Of a stretch of 64,000 bases of DNA, positions 1 through 20,271 are shown one piece after another (position 1 is the stretch's first letter; each line of letters begins with the position of its first letter). Made by a program: the position numbers and the translations under genes. A model generated the notes under the pieces. It was not told the origin of the DNA. It searched no databases and saw nothing but the letters and a program-made list of their open reading frames with translations. Location: assembly GCF_026212465.1 (NCBI RefSeq), contig NC_080048.1, forward strand, positions 41,047,375-41,111,374. Reading direction: 5' to 3'. The DNA comes from Amaranthus tricolor. Its lineage: Eukaryota; Streptophyta; Magnoliopsida; Caryophyllales; Amaranthaceae.

Positions 1-616
1 CAAAGAATAAGCTAATTATAAAAGAAATTCCCAAAATAAACTTCGGATATTTAATTTCTAAAATAAGCTTCTTTATGTTCGAGCTTAAGATTAGGTATAC
101 TCATTGTTACTAAAGATAAACATTCATGATAGTCAAAAAAAAAGTCAAAATAATGCACTTGAGAAAAGAGTTCAGAATTTTATAATGATACCTCCTTATA
201 CTACTTGTTCTAACAAATATAAGGTTGTATTCATCTAATATAACCCCTCCCAATCCCAATAGAAAAAGATAATGTAATCTTTACTATCTCACCAGCTTAG
301 CATTTGTTATCTGTATGTTTCCCACAAGAGAAGAGAAGGGGATTAAGAAAAAAAAAAGTCCTGTATTAATGACAATAAGGAGTACTAATTAAAATAAAAT
401 ACAAAAAGGTAATCAATTAATATTTATCAAAATTAGTCAGCAACCAAGCTAAATGGCAATAAATTCACCACCTTCAAAAGGAAAACAAGTTTAACATTTT
501 GTTTTCCTAGTCTATAGATCTTCAGACCACAGCAAAGAAGCGCTGCATCAGTTTTAGCATATTATTAACAATTTTAAAGATACATCGAGGTCTTAATGTG
601 AAACAATCCACATCTC
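1..616. other. 3' flank of the PUR5 gene
   Basis: AT-rich sequence downstream of the PUR5 stop codon on the minus strand. It probably holds the PUR5 3' UTR near its right end. I see no coding exon, RNA gene or clear transposon terminus here. Confidence 0.5.
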
Positions 617-3601
617 TCATCGATAGCTGACCCCTTCACCGCTCACCACCTCACCGATGCGATATACTGGACTTGCTCCATTTGCATTACCAACTATGCT
701 TTTGGCTGCTTCAGGACTTAAAACGACCACCATCCCGATTCCCATGTTAAACGTCCGCCTCATCTCACTGTCATTTATTCTTCCCACCTACCACCACAAG
801 CACAAGTAGGTCATATAAGTCTGATTTTGTGTCTACTTCCAAGCATGGAATGCAACAACCAAAAGTCAACAGATATATCAGGTTTTAGAAATTCAAACCC
901 ATCCGAGAAACAAATAGAGATCTCAATAAGACAATGGAAGCATTTAACTCTTACCTCTTGGAGCCATTTAAACACGGGGAGAACGGGCCAAGAATCTATA
1001 TTAATGACAGCGCCAAGACCCTTTGGGAAAATTCTTGGTATATTATCGGTGAACCCACCACCAGTTATGTGGGCTATCCCCTTTACTCCTCCCTTGCTGA
1101 TCAAATCAAGCACCTTCACACAGAAAAACAAGCAACTTAAGCAAGACAAAGAATATCAATCCATCTAGATAGTGTTCAATAAATGGAGGGAAAAAATCAC
1201 CTGCTTAACATATATGACTGTCGGTGCCATCAAGGCTTCACCCATGGTAATTGTCTCGCCAGGAATTTTGTCCGTCAGAGAGCAATTGCTATGTGCCAAA
1301 ACCCTACAACACGTGTATTTGTCAAATGTGTGAGTAAGTTTTCTTCCATCCAATTATGCTCAACAACACCTCACAGTCTAAGACTCGTTGCATTGCCATT
1401 TGGGTCATTACCCGGTTTTAACAAATATAAATCAATCAATTGCTAACCTCCTCACTAGAGAAAAACCATTCGAATGGACTCCGCTAGACGGAAGACCAAT
1501 GAGTACGTCTCCAGCTTCAATATTCTTCCCATCAATGACCAAGTCCTTTTTCACACTTCCCACAGCAAATCCACTAAGATCATATTCACCATCCGCATAA
1601 AAACCAGGCATCTCTGCAGTCTTAAAGACAAAAATTTGTACATCAACCAACAGTTATAAAAGCTACCCCTTCAAAAACAAGAACGGAAATTATATTATTT
1701 AAAAGTTGCAACATCAACACTTAATGCACACAGATCTGAATTACCTCTCCACCCAAAAGAACACAATCAGATTGTTGGCAACCATCAACAATTCCTCTGA
1801 TTACCTGAATTCAGAAAAATATTTGTATTATGTTTTTCTGAATCAGAAAATAACTCATTGACAGGAGTCAGGACCTAAAATTTGCACCAAATGAGACGAT
1901 AAGATTATATTATAAGGAAAGAAAAAAATGTGCTGCAAAGTGTACCCTCTCAGCAAGGTCAACATCAAGGCGGCTTGTAGCAAAATAATCTAGGAAAAAC
2001 AAGGGTTTTGCTCCGGAAGTAACGATGTCATTAACACTCATTGCAACCTGGAAAAAACGATAGTAAGAGGCCAACCTGAATAAAAATAAATAATGATTAG
2101 ATATCAAAATCAAATGTTACCAAATCAATTCCAATAGTTTCATGTATTCCAGTTTCAAATGCAAGTTTCAACTTGGTACCAACACCATCAGTACCAGCAA
2201 CAAGATATGAATCTCCTACAAAAGTATGAAAACAATGAAGAAGTTTAACACTAGAAAAGATGCATAAGTCAAAGTTTCAAACAATAGCAGACTCCAATAA
2301 ATGTAGACTCCAATAGCAGACACCATCTAATCTAAGCTAACTGTGAAGCATCCAATCTAAGCAAAATTGAAGCAAGCGGGTCTTGGAGACATTACAGAAA
2401 AGCAATTATTATATCCAAGCCACAAACTTGAGAAAATTAACGAGACATTATCAATTCAATGTTGATTGAATCATTCATAAACTATATAATGCAACAGTGA
2501 AGCATAAACTTCTTTGAGGATGCTAATAGAGGAACCAACAAAATAACATGAACTTGCTCCTGTCTCCTAATACCTTGTAGCCAAATATTTGGAAGTCGCA
2601 AACAAGCACTACATTGATGTTATGAGTGACCCCATTTTAACTATACTTCCTTCAAATTTAAATACCCGTTTCCATTTGGGCCTTCACTTCAAATCTTTCC
2701 TTAAAGAATACATCAAGAAAAGAGACATATCTCATATATCTAGTCACTCTCTCCAGACTCCTCATCCATCAAATCACATAAGTCATTCACTTTAAAGTAG
2801 TAGAAGTACTATATTTCAATCAAATTGCACATAAAAATCAAAAACTACCACCTATTTTCAAAATCAATATCACATTTTCGGTATAAAATAGGAACAAAAA
2901 ATCTTACATACTAGTATATTTCAAACAATTAGCAAGATAAGGCCAACTTAGGTGGAGTTTGGTTAGCGGGAAAAACATTTTTCCTATAGAACTAGTTTAC
3001 CTACTTTTCCAATGTTTGATTTGATAAGAGAATTAAGATTGGAGAAAAGCTTTCCATCACTTTTTAACATTTTCCTCAAAAAATGAAAGAACCCAATTTC
3101 CCTCCTCCCTTCCATCCCCAAAACCTGCATCTCCCTAAGAGTTCTCCATCAAACCAACTAGGGAAAATTAATTATCATATGTACGAAAATGTTTTCGCCC
3201 AACCAAATAGCCCCTTAGGAGAATCAAATAAAGGGGACAATAAGTATACCAAAAGGATACAATCCTCCAAAGCCACCAATTCCAGGTGCCATCTTAGCAA
3301 TTCTTTTAACAAGCTCAGACCCAGCATCAATATCGACCCCCGCATCCTTGTAAGTGAAGCCATCACTCTCATTCCCACTACTTGCCAATGCAAGAACCTG
3401 CCTATTTTCACAAACCCTTTTCAATTCCAGGTTTTTAAGAGTAAATGGAGATAAAGAAAGGCTTTTTGGGGCAAAAAACGAATTGGGTATTTTATTTTTA
3501 CAGCAAATATTTGAGTTGCAGGAAACTTGAGACAATCGTTTTGTTGAAGTGAACATTGTGGTGTGAACGGACTCTGCTTTGACATTGATGCTTGAATTCA
3601 T
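617..3601 (-). CDS. PUR5: Phosphoribosylformylglycinamidine cyclo-ligase (AIR synthetase, PurM), plastid/mitochondrial
   Basis: Catalyses the fifth step of de novo purine synthesis: ATP-dependent ring closure of FGAM to 5-aminoimidazole ribonucleotide. Eight exons on the minus strand, all with GT-AG borders and consistent phase: 3601-3250, 2215-2121, 2047-1946, 1804-1745, 1620-1448, 1303-1201, 1113-955, 787-617; product 404 aa. The first ~75 residues are Ser/Thr/Lys-rich with few acids, as in an organellar transit peptide. The mature part begins [15 protein letters not shown] and shows the PurM signatures [36 protein letters not shown], a GGE/TAEMP junction across exons 4-5, [15 protein letters not shown], and [13 protein letters not shown]. 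The C-terminus ([25 protein letters not shown]) is complete. Length matches plant PurM precursors, and no breaks are seen. The start is the first in-frame ATG ahead of the transit region; a TATA-like stretch lies ~130 bp upstream. Whether plastid, mitochondrion or both receive it cannot be settled from sequence. Confidence 0.95.
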
Positions 3602-3727
3602 GATTGAAGAAATGCTTGAAATTGAAGGAAAGTGGAATAACCCTAAAAGGGTGGATTGGAATGGAATTGAAGGAAGGAGAGGGAAGCAAAGAGGGTTTAG
3701 GGTTTTAGACTTTTAGTAGGAGTAATT

Positions 3728-3740
3728 GTATTTAAATAGA
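3728..3740 (-). promoter_or_regulatory. TATA-like box upstream of PUR5
   Basis: Read on the minus strand the sequence is CTATTTAAATAC, about 130 nt upstream of the PUR5 ATG at 3601. Position and composition fit a plant TATA box with a 5' UTR of roughly 100 nt. The assignment rests on motif and position only. Confidence 0.35.
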
Positions 3741-5023
3741 GAAGACGTTAAAAAATGTAAGGTGAAAGTTTTTATTTTTTAGCTATTTAACCTAAGTATA
3801 AGGTCACGGTGAGACGATTTTATTTAAAAAAAAATTTTAATTTATCACTTTTGATTTGAATTTGATGATAACTATTTATCAATTTGTATTTGTATTTTAT
3901 TTTTGTTTGATTCTATATTTTATTAATATTAATTTTAAATAATTTTTTTGTACATATCATTGAAGACATGAAAATTAAATTAATGTATTAAAAAACGTAG
4001 AGGCAAATGAGATATTTAAAATAAATAGAAAGGTGTATTATATAAACTATAAATTTCATTTCTTTGTAGAAACCCACCACTTTGACCATGAAAATGATAC
4101 TTCTACAGTTCTACTTGATTAGCATAAATTTAGATATATATATTTTTTTTGAGTTGTAAATTTAGATATATTTGTTCATATTACTTTTTGTAAAAAAGAA
4201 AATAAATTTACCTATGAGTTATTATATATACACTGGAGTTTAGTTATGTTAGTTAATGTTAAATTTTCTTATTTTTCCATTAATAGTAAAGGCTTTCAAG
4301 CATTCTAATTGAATTGAGGTTTTACAGGGTTTTAAAAGGGATTCGAATTTGAAACAATATTTAGTTGGCTATTTTTATTTATAATTAATTAATTAGTGTT
4401 AAAAAATGTTTGGTGATAGTTGGTGCATGCAGTATGCTAGTAGCAGGCCGTACACAGTACACAGACCTTGAAACTGAGGCAGATAATCATGACATGCAAA
4501 TAACAAAAGATATAAACTCGGATCGTCATTACAAATGAGACAATCAAAGGTCTTTCCAAAATACTTTCTCCACAAAGTAGTGATCCCTTGAGAAAACCAT
4601 TGACATTCCGGATTTGCCAAATTCCAAAAGCTGCTTGCTATATAATTCTATTCAAGATAGTTTGGCTGCTTACACAAATACTTCAGACACCAATGCCAAA
4701 TTTAAAAGAGCAGCACATCGAGAAGGTATTCTTAGCTCAAATTTTATTAATTTAATGTAAACATTAAAGGCATCGATTTCAAATTCACTCGACGTCTAAC
4801 AAAACTTGACATTTCCAAATTACATTTGATCTCAATGGATGATTGCCCCCGCACTGAAATTCAATGGAAATAGAGGCAAAAATATATTCATACAGAATCA
4901 AAATCTTGCCCGTCCTTCAACAAGTGATGCTGGAAAAGACTTCCACAATTCACATCACAATCTATTATGCCACACTGTAATATGAAGAGAAAACCAAAGA
5001 AAGAGCATCGGATTTACTTCAAC
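3741..5023. other. Intergenic region between PUR5 promoter and succinyl-CoA ligase 3' end
   Basis: About 1.3 kb of AT-rich DNA. Around 3804-3825 is a GGTGAGACGATTTTAT stretch resembling one end of the GAGACGGTCTC-type MITE seen at 9160-9415, with no matching second end found. A 73-codon minus-strand reading frame at 4399-4620 has no family resemblance I recognise and no splice context. The right part (about 4750-5023) is probably the 3' UTR of the succinyl-CoA ligase gene. Confidence 0.45.
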
Positions 5024-13040
<8,017 letters not shown>

Positions 13041-13731
13041 CGTTGAATATTGAAATTAGGTATTTGGGGCTTCTGGTATGAGAAATTTTGTTTAAAAATA
13101 GAAGAAATGGTTGAAAATTTTTGTGCAAAATATAAGGAGAGAAAAATGGAGTGCGGTCAGAGGAGAATTTTCAGTTTCGATCACATTCGGGTTCGTTCGT
13201 ATTTAATGGGCTGTAACCAGACCCTGCCATTTGGATGTCTTTTTCATGAGTTATTTCGTGAGTAGCTATAGACCTTTTCTTTAAAATATGTATTTTAAGT
13301 CAATTCATTAAAGATTAATACTTATCATATTCTTAATACTTAGTTACATTATTCTTAATGCTTATTTATCATATTCTTAATACCTATTTTTAATATCTGT
13401 TAACTTACTTTATCCTTAATGCTTTTAAAAAATATATAATGGGCTGGCCCAATCAAAGATGATGTCTCAAAAAGATCATCTCTCACAAGAATTTTTGTTT
13501 TGTGAGAAACTGTTTCTTAGTTAAGACAATCTCAAAATAAAAAGTTCATATACTATTAATATTGTTTTAGTTGGACTATTCTACTCATGTATGGTGAATG
13601 TCTCACGTAATATTTTCTGCTTTTTTTTGGACCGTTCACGGTCACTTGACACAAGCTGTATTGAGCATACGGTCAGCTATTTTTATACTCTCTCTGAACT
13701 AATAATAACAGGCTAAGCAATAAAAGGATTG
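13041..13731. other. Promoter region of the succinyl-CoA ligase gene and repeat-bearing spacer
   Basis: Holds the minus-strand 5' UTR and promoter of the succinyl-CoA ligase gene. At 13295-13430 is a degenerate tandem array (listed separately). At 13450-13620 are ATCTCTCACAAGAATTTTTG and GAATGTCTCACG stretches resembling ends of the GAGAC-type MITE family. The copia target-site copy GATTG is at 13727-13731. Confidence 0.5.
13295..13430 (+). repeat. Degenerate ~22-bp tandem repeat, related to 28885-29005
   Basis: Successive units of the form CTTAATRCTTATTTATCATATT recur about every 22 bp (TTAATACTTA, TTAATACTTAG, TTAATGCTTA, TTAATACCTA, TTAATGC). The same unit type, in the same orientation and with a similar lead-in (ATTAAAGATTAAT), occurs at 28885-29005, which suggests an internally repetitive dispersed element. 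Confidence 0.6.
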
Positions 13732-14890
13732 TGTTGTGATTGATGTAACAACTGATGCGAATATGGTGATGATTGGTCCAAGAACCCGATTAATCCTTCC
13801 AAGAACTATGCCAAGAATGAACTTGACACAATGAAACACACTTACAAGCCTTCTGTTTTGTATGAAAACAGAAGGTGACTAGAACAATTTCTCGGAATGG
13901 TTCTATGTCGTGGATAGAAACAAATGATCTTCACTCAGCCACTGGCCTCTTCCTCACACTCAAATTAAGATTCACTCTCTTAATTCTCGTGGAAACAACT
14001 GAATACCCTCTTTGATTCACTCACAAAGACAACACTCAGGATTGTAATTGCACACAATTACTTGAAGAAAGTTTATTAACCAAATCTGAATCTCATGATA
14101 CAATGAGGGTGTCCCTTTATATAAGACTCTAACGGCTAGCTTAGGGTGTTTAATAAACATAACTAACCCCGTGCCTAATTATTAACGCGCGTGTAATACA
14201 AGGTTTTAAAACAGAAACATAAAATGGGCTTATTTACAACTAATCAGCCTTTTTCCAGAAAGTGACGAGCACATGACCTTACAGCTGTTCTTGTGGACTC
14301 TGTGACTCCGCATTATCTTTGAGTCTTGGCTTCTTATTTCATGTCTAAAGATGCCTTCCTCTGAATTTCCACGCTCATTTATGCTCCAGGCTAGGTCCTC
14401 CATGGCTCGTAAGGTGGGCTGGCAGACAGTTCGATGCTCCGCTTGTTCTGTTGTTTGTATGCTTTGAATCAGCCTTCTGTTCTGTCTGATGTTTGTTGGA
14501 ATGGAAGGCTTCCCTTTGCTTCTTCTTGATCTTGCCATGCTTCCATGTTCATGATTAGTTCAGCTTGAAAGTGATCTTCCTTAATCTTTAAGCAAAACTC
14601 AGTAAGTTCAGTAGGCTCAGTAGGCTTAGCAAGTGCTTTGATACAATGATGCTCTTCTTGTTTTGTCTTGGATTGTATGTTATTCGTAATTGTATCAACA
14701 ACTCATGAATACATTGAGTTGTGTGTTACTATCCTTTGTAATAGGCACACATTTGTTTTCTCTTAATATCTTGCACTATATATATGTGCAAGTTCTTTTA
14801 ATACTAAATAGATAATGAAATAGAAGATAAATCGATATAAGTTTATCACTTATACTACTTTTCTCTTTATATTCTCGCTACCTTTTAATA
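13732..14890 (+). repeat. 5' LTR of the copia element, split by a nested solo LTR
   Basis: LTR sequence occupies 13732-13752 and resumes at 14703-14890. The interruption is the 945-bp insert plus one copy of its 5-bp target duplication (14698-14702). Apart from the insert it is collinear with the 3' LTR at 20272-20480. Confidence 0.93.
13753..14697. mobile_element. Solo LTR of a different retrotransposon family, nested in the copia 5' LTR
   Basis: A 945-bp insert with TG...CA ends (TGATGCGAATATGG ... GTAATTGTATCA, terminal inverted TGAT/ATCA). It is flanked by a perfect 5-bp duplication ACAAC (13748-13752 and 14698-14702). It has no internal coding domain; an LTR-like TATA segment (TTTATATAAGACTC) lies near 14115. 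Size, ends and duplication fit an LTR left by LTR-LTR recombination. Its family cannot be assigned here. Confidence 0.9.
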
Positions 14891-14976
14891 CGTTATCAGC
14901 ACTAATTTTCGCTCTTGAAAATCCAAGAAGGTAATTTTTTTTTTTCAAAACATTTTAACATTTTTTTAGCCACAAT

Positions 14977-15234
14977 ATGGACCAACAATCAAACGATATT
15001 AATATTATTATTCAAGGTGTTACTAACACCGTTCTATACTTTATCCTTGAAGAAAATTGTATATCTGTTACTACCAACCCAGCTAATAGTGGTTCAAACC
15101 AACTGCGAAGACATAAACAAAATAAGTTCTATACTGCCGACAATATAAGTAAAATACTAGAAGCATTTCTTATCATTATGGGTTTAATTGTATTACTCGT
15201 AGCGCTAATGCTCTACCTGATTATCCAAAAATAA
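14977..15234 (+). CDS. Small ORF in the copia leader with C-terminal membrane segment (unknown)
   Basis: An intact 85-codon frame beginning 86 bp after the 5' LTR and ending ~200 bp before gag. The N-terminal half is polar (MDQQSNDINIIIQGVTN). The C-terminal ~22 residues (ILEAFLIIMGLIVLLVALML onward) form a strong single transmembrane segment followed by YLIIQK. I do not recognise a family, and this is not a standard copia domain. It may be a real accessory or upstream ORF or a chance frame; its intactness beside broken gag-pol is the only argument for it. Confidence 0.3.
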   Translation: MDQQSNDINIIIQGVTNTVLYFILEENCISVTTNPANSGSNQLRRHKQNKFYTADNISKILEAFLIIMGLIVLLVALMLYLIIQK

Positions 15235-15439
15235 ATTATAAATCTTGTATTTGTTTAGCAATTTGTATTCTATTTTATCATCTATTAATACTATCTATTT
15301 TATTTTTATTTATGATTATATTGTGCTTATTATATTTGAGATATTAAATCAGGAGGAGATAATACTAATATGCTTTAATATCTCTAATGATACACAATAT
15401 CATTAAATAACCTTGTCATTTTCTCAATTGTAGAAAATA

Positions 15440-16460
15440 ATGACTGATCTCAAAAAGAGAGAATTCAATGCCCTGGAATTAACAGGTTACAATTTATACA
15501 ATAGGCCTCAGATGTCAAATTATATCTAAAAGGAAAAAATTTATTATACACAATAATTAAACTTAATCCCGCCGACAAAGGAAAGGGTATTGAAAGAGAT
15601 CCCATTAAAATTGAGGAAGATAAGGCAAAAGCTGCATCAATTTTGAGACATCATTTACCCTATAGTCTCAAACATGAATACACCAATTATGAGGACCCAA
15701 AATTACTTTGGAAAGAGCTAAATGAAAGATTTGGCCATAATAAAAGTGTACTTCTCCCAAAGGCCATCGATGAATGGCGAGAGTTAAGATTTCAAGATTT
15801 CAAATCAATTAGTGATTATAATTCAGCCCTTCATCTGATAAAATCAAAATTAATCTATTATGGACAAACAATAACAGATGAAGAAATGATAGAAAAAACA
15901 TTATCAACCTTTCACGTAAATAGCATTTTGCTACAACAACAATATCGTGAAAGACATTTCAAGAAATATCATGAATTGCTGAAAACACTTCTTATTGCAG
16001 AACAAAATAATGAACTATTATTGAAAAATCACAATAGGAGACCTGTGGAGACTATGCCCTTTAGTGAGACAAATATGATTGAAAGGAATGTGCGCCATCG
16101 AGGTCGTGGGAAATATTTCATAAGAGGCAGAGGTCGTGGAAAATATCACGAAAAGAGCCGCATGAATACTTTTGAACAAGGAAATTTCTATAGTCGTGGT
16201 CGTGGTCGTGGTCATGGACTTAGTCGTGGCCGCGGACGTAGCCACATTTATGAAAGAAATATATTTACCCCCGAAATGATAATTTTAAACAAGTCCAGAA
16301 ACACAAAAGCACATGTAATAGATGTGGCATGACTGGACATTGGGGGGCGAACTTGCCGTACCGCCAAACATTTACTGCATTTATATCAAGCTTCCCAGAA
16401 AAACAAAGCAAAAGGGGCAGAAGAAAATTTTGTAAATGAAGCAAGTACATCTGGCCCACC
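15440..16460 (+). pseudogene. copia gag, frameshifted
   Basis: Starts MTDLKKREFNALELTGYN at 15440. It changes frame near 15508, then runs open from about 15510 through a UBN2-type gag region (PKAIDEWRELRFQDFKSISD, EQNNELLLKNH). An RGRGRG-rich basic tail follows at ~16090-16250, and a CCHC zinc knuckle begins CNRCGMTGHW. An extra G in the G run near 16340 throws the knuckle's last cysteine out of frame. It would encode the capsid/nucleocapsid protein if intact. Confidence 0.85.
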
Positions 16461-16682
16461 TTAGATGTCTCCGATTTCTTTAATGAGGATGTGAACCTCT
16501 ACAGACTTGATCCCCAAAAAGAAGATAATTACATCTTTTGATATGACTAGATGCATTTTCTGTTTATCTAACTTATTTCATTTGATAAGTTGTAATTCTC
16601 TACTTATGTTTTTGTATTGAGTATTCTGGCTTTATATTAATAATATAATTTTTTTTTCTTTCTTCTCTTGTCTTAGAAAAGG

Positions 16683-19600
16683 AAATGTCAGTAAGTGGAT
16701 CAACATTTCATTGCCTCCTGGACAGTGGAGCAGCACATACGATATTGAAAAATCGAGAATATTTTAAAACCAAAAATTACTTGAGGCAAATGTCATTACC
16801 ATATCAGGAACAACAAAATTAATCGAAGGCACTGGAAAAGCATGCATCATACTCCCTATGGGGACAAAATTAATAATAAATGATGCACTATACTCGAGTA
16901 AATCTCGAAGAAATCTTATCAGTTTCAAGGCAATACGACAAAATGGTTACCATATGGAAACCAAAACCATAAATGAAAAAGAATTCTTATGCCTTACAAC
17001 AAAAAGTAATGGAACGAAAATTATCCTTGAAAGGATGCCAACATATTCATCGGGGTTGTATCTCACTCATATACGCTCGATTGAAATAAATGTGATAAGA
17101 CTAGACAATAAGGAACTGTTCACTTTATGGCATGGCCGCTTAGGTCATCATGGCACTGGGATGATGTATAAAAGAATAGAAAATTCAGTCGGGCATCCAC
17201 TAAGAAATATTAAGATTCCCTAGTCAAATGAGCTCTTATGCACCTCTTGTTCTCTTGAAAAATTTATTACTAGATCATCAGTAAATAAGATTGTTACTGA
17301 ATCTTCTATATTTCTTGAAAGAATTCAAGAAGATATATGTGGGCCAATTAATCCACCATGTGGACCTTTTAGGTACTTCATGGTTTTAATAGACACTTCC
17401 ACAAGATGGTCACATGTAAGCCTTCTATCAAGTAGAAACAATGCATTTGCAAAACTACTTGCACAAATCATCCAATTGAAAAATCATTTTCCTGATTATA
17501 CAATAAAATGTATTAGATTGGACAATGCCGGCGAATTCACATCTCAAACTTTTAATGATTATTGCATGTCAATTGGAATTAAAATGGAACACCTTGTGCC
17601 ACATGTTCACACACAAAATGGTATTGCTGAATCCTTAATTAAGAGATTGCAATTAATCGCAAGACCACTTCTAATGAAATCAAAATTATCATCATCAGCT
17701 TGGGGTTTATGCAATATTACATGTAGCATCATTGATTAGGCTAAGACCTACAGCCTATCATAAATATTCGCCAATACAATTAGTAACTGATCATGAACCA
17801 AATATTTCCCATTTGAAAAATTTTTGGATACGCTGTATATGTGCCCATTGCTCCCCCTCAACGTACAAAAATGGGTCCACAAAGAAGAATGGGAATATAT
17901 GTCAGTTTTGAATCTCTATCAATCATTCGGTATCTTGAACCATTAACTGGTGATCAATTTCAAGCTAGATTTGCTGATTGTCACTTTAATAAGACAATAT
18001 TCCCATCCTTAGGGGGAGAGAATGTGGACGTACAGAAAAGAAATATGGAACTTATTTGGAAAGCAACACATTTAGAATATTTAGACCCAAAAACAAAATC
18101 ATGTGAACAAGAAATACAACGAATTGTTCATCTTCAAAATGTTGCTAACCAATTACTTGATGCATTCACAGATACTAAGAGAGTTACAAAATCACATATA
18201 CCAGCAGTAAATACTCCTGCTCGAATAGAAATTCCTGATAAAAAGGCAAAAAGTGATGAAATTGTTGTGCAAAGAAAGCGTGAAAAGCCACTTGGTTCAA
18301 AATATTTAAAACCAAGAAAATTGAGAAAACATGAAGGTGCACCAAATGATACTCAAAATGAAAATGAAAATAAAAGAGAAAATCAAGACATTTCCGATAA
18401 TGAAAAACATGAAAACTATGAAACCTCAATAAATCATATTTTCTCCAAGAAAGAATGGAATCGAAAAAGAGTCATTTCAAATGAATCCCTTGCTTATTCC
18501 GTAGCTATTGATATAATAAATGATGAAAATGATCTTGAGCCAATATCGATAAATGAATGCAGAAAAAGACCTGATTGGCCAAGATGGAAAGAAACAATTG
18601 AGGCAAAATTAAAATCATTAGAAAAAAGAGAAGTTTTTGGTCAAATTTTACAAACTTCAAAAGGCATAAAACCCGTAGGCTTCAAATGGGTATTTGTAAG
18701 AAAAAAAAAATGAGAAAAATGATATTATTAGATATAAGGCAAGACTTGTAGCTCAAGGTTTTTCTCAAATGCCAGGAATTGATTATGAAGAAACATATTC
18801 CCCAGTAGTTGATGCAACCATACTCAGATTATTGGTAAGTTTAATAATTTCTCAATGCCTACACATGAGATTGATGGATGTCGTAACTGTGTATTTATAT
18901 GGGTCACTCGACACATGCATCTATATGAAGGTCCCTGAAGGACTAAACTTACCAATAAAGAATGTACCTATAGAAATGTTTTCTATAAAATTAAAGAAAT
19001 CATTGTATGGATTAAAGCAATCTGGGCGAATGTGGTATAATCGTTTGAGTGAATACCTTATGAAAGCAGGATTCAAAAACAACCAAATTAGCCCATGTGT
19101 ATTCATTAACCGATCTCAATTTGGTTTCATAATAATTGCTGTGTATGTAGATGACTTAAATCTGATTGGAACTCCAAGAGAAATTGAAATAACAGCTAAA
19201 TATTTGATAAGGGAATTTGAGATGAAAGATTTAGGAAAAACTAAATTCTGTCTTGGACTACAAATTGAACATTTGAAAAGTGAAATATTTGTCCATTAGA
19301 GCAATTATACTGAGAAAGTTTTGAAATGATTTTATATGGACAAGGCTCATTCACTAAGTTCCCCAATGGTGATACGATTACTAAACATAAAGGATGACCC
19401 ATTCCGTCCACAAGAACAAGACAAAGAAATTTTAGGCCCGGAAGTGCCATAAATAATACAAGACCTGATATAGCATTTTCTAGTAAATTTATTAGCTAGG
19501 TATAACAATGCACCAACAAAAAGACATTGGAATGGGGTAAAACATCTATTTCGATATCTAAAGGGAACTATAGACCTTAGATTATTTTTCCAGTCAGGAA

Positions 19601-20112
19601 ATGATGCCATATTCACTGGATATGCTGATACAGGATATCTATCTGATCCACATATGGCCAAGTCACAAACTGGATATGTATTTACATATGCAGGAACCGT
19701 AATATCTTGGAAATCAACAAAACAAACTCTAACGACTACATCCTCAAATCATGCAAAACTTATAGCTTTATATGAAGCCAGCCGAGAGTGTGTATGGTTG
19801 AGATCCATGATCAGCCAACTCCAAAAAGATTGTGGCTTAAACGATACAACTAGGGCACCAACTACAATTTATGAAGATAATGATGCATGTATCAACCAAG
19901 TCAGAGAAGGATACATCAGGGAAGACGGAACAAAACACTTGTCACCAAAATTATTCTTTACACATGATCTGCAGAAAGATAAAAAGATAAAAGTCCAAGA
20001 AATTCAATCCTGTGAAAACCCCGCTGATTTATTCACAAAGTCACTCCCGTCGAAGCGATTCGAGTATTTGGTACGCAAGATTGGAATGTGCCGATTTCGA
20101 GACATATGTTAA
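16683..20112 (+). pseudogene. copia pol remnant: protease, integrase, reverse transcriptase, RNase H
   Basis: Protease motif LLDSGAAHT near 16712-16740. Integrase: zinc-binding HGRLGHH (~17130-17150), in-frame TAG at 17221, LCTSCS, then the catalytic core with MVLIDTSTRW, IRLDNAGEF and NGIAESL (17380-17739). A linker/RT N-terminal frame covers 17841-18713 (ECRKRPDWPRWKETIEAKLK). RT: PGIDYEETYSPVVDA, LKKSLYGLKQSGRMWY and the catalytic YVDDLN at ~19144 (18769-19299). RNase H: 19654-20112, with SNHAKLIAL where the family normally has SNHAE, so a catalytic acid is lost. Frames change at about 17740, 18710 and 19300-19650. Confidence 0.9.
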
Positions 20113-20271
20113 TTTCAGGGGAAGAAATATGCTCACTGTACTCTTTTTTCCTTTGATCAAGTTTTTTTTTCCCACTGGGTTTTTCCTAATAAAGGTTTTT
20201 AATGAGACAATTTTAGGATTATGAATGTCATAATAAAATTTCCACATATATATAATGCATTCAAGGGGGAG

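Noticed and set aside
827..1168. Plus-strand frames over 827-1168 and neighbours (also 1183-1446, 1388-1600, 3083-3454)
   Set aside because: They lie opposite PUR5 exons; the minus-strand exons have conserved motifs and proper splice sites, so these are shadows.
4399..4620. 73-codon minus-strand frame between PUR5 and the succinyl-CoA ligase gene
   Set aside because: No recognisable family, no splice partners, and no promoter context; likely chance.
14230..14538. 102-codon minus-strand frame inside the solo LTR
   Set aside because: Lies wholly within an LTR, has no recognisable domain, and LTRs do not normally encode proteins.
16018..16245. Minus-strand Thr-rich frame antisense to the gag RGRGRG tail
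   Set aside because: It is the antisense of the glycine/arginine repeat and has no independent support.
20012..20247. Small frames overlapping the end of copia RNase H
   Set aside because: Out of frame with the conserved RNase H C-terminus and explained by the retroelement.
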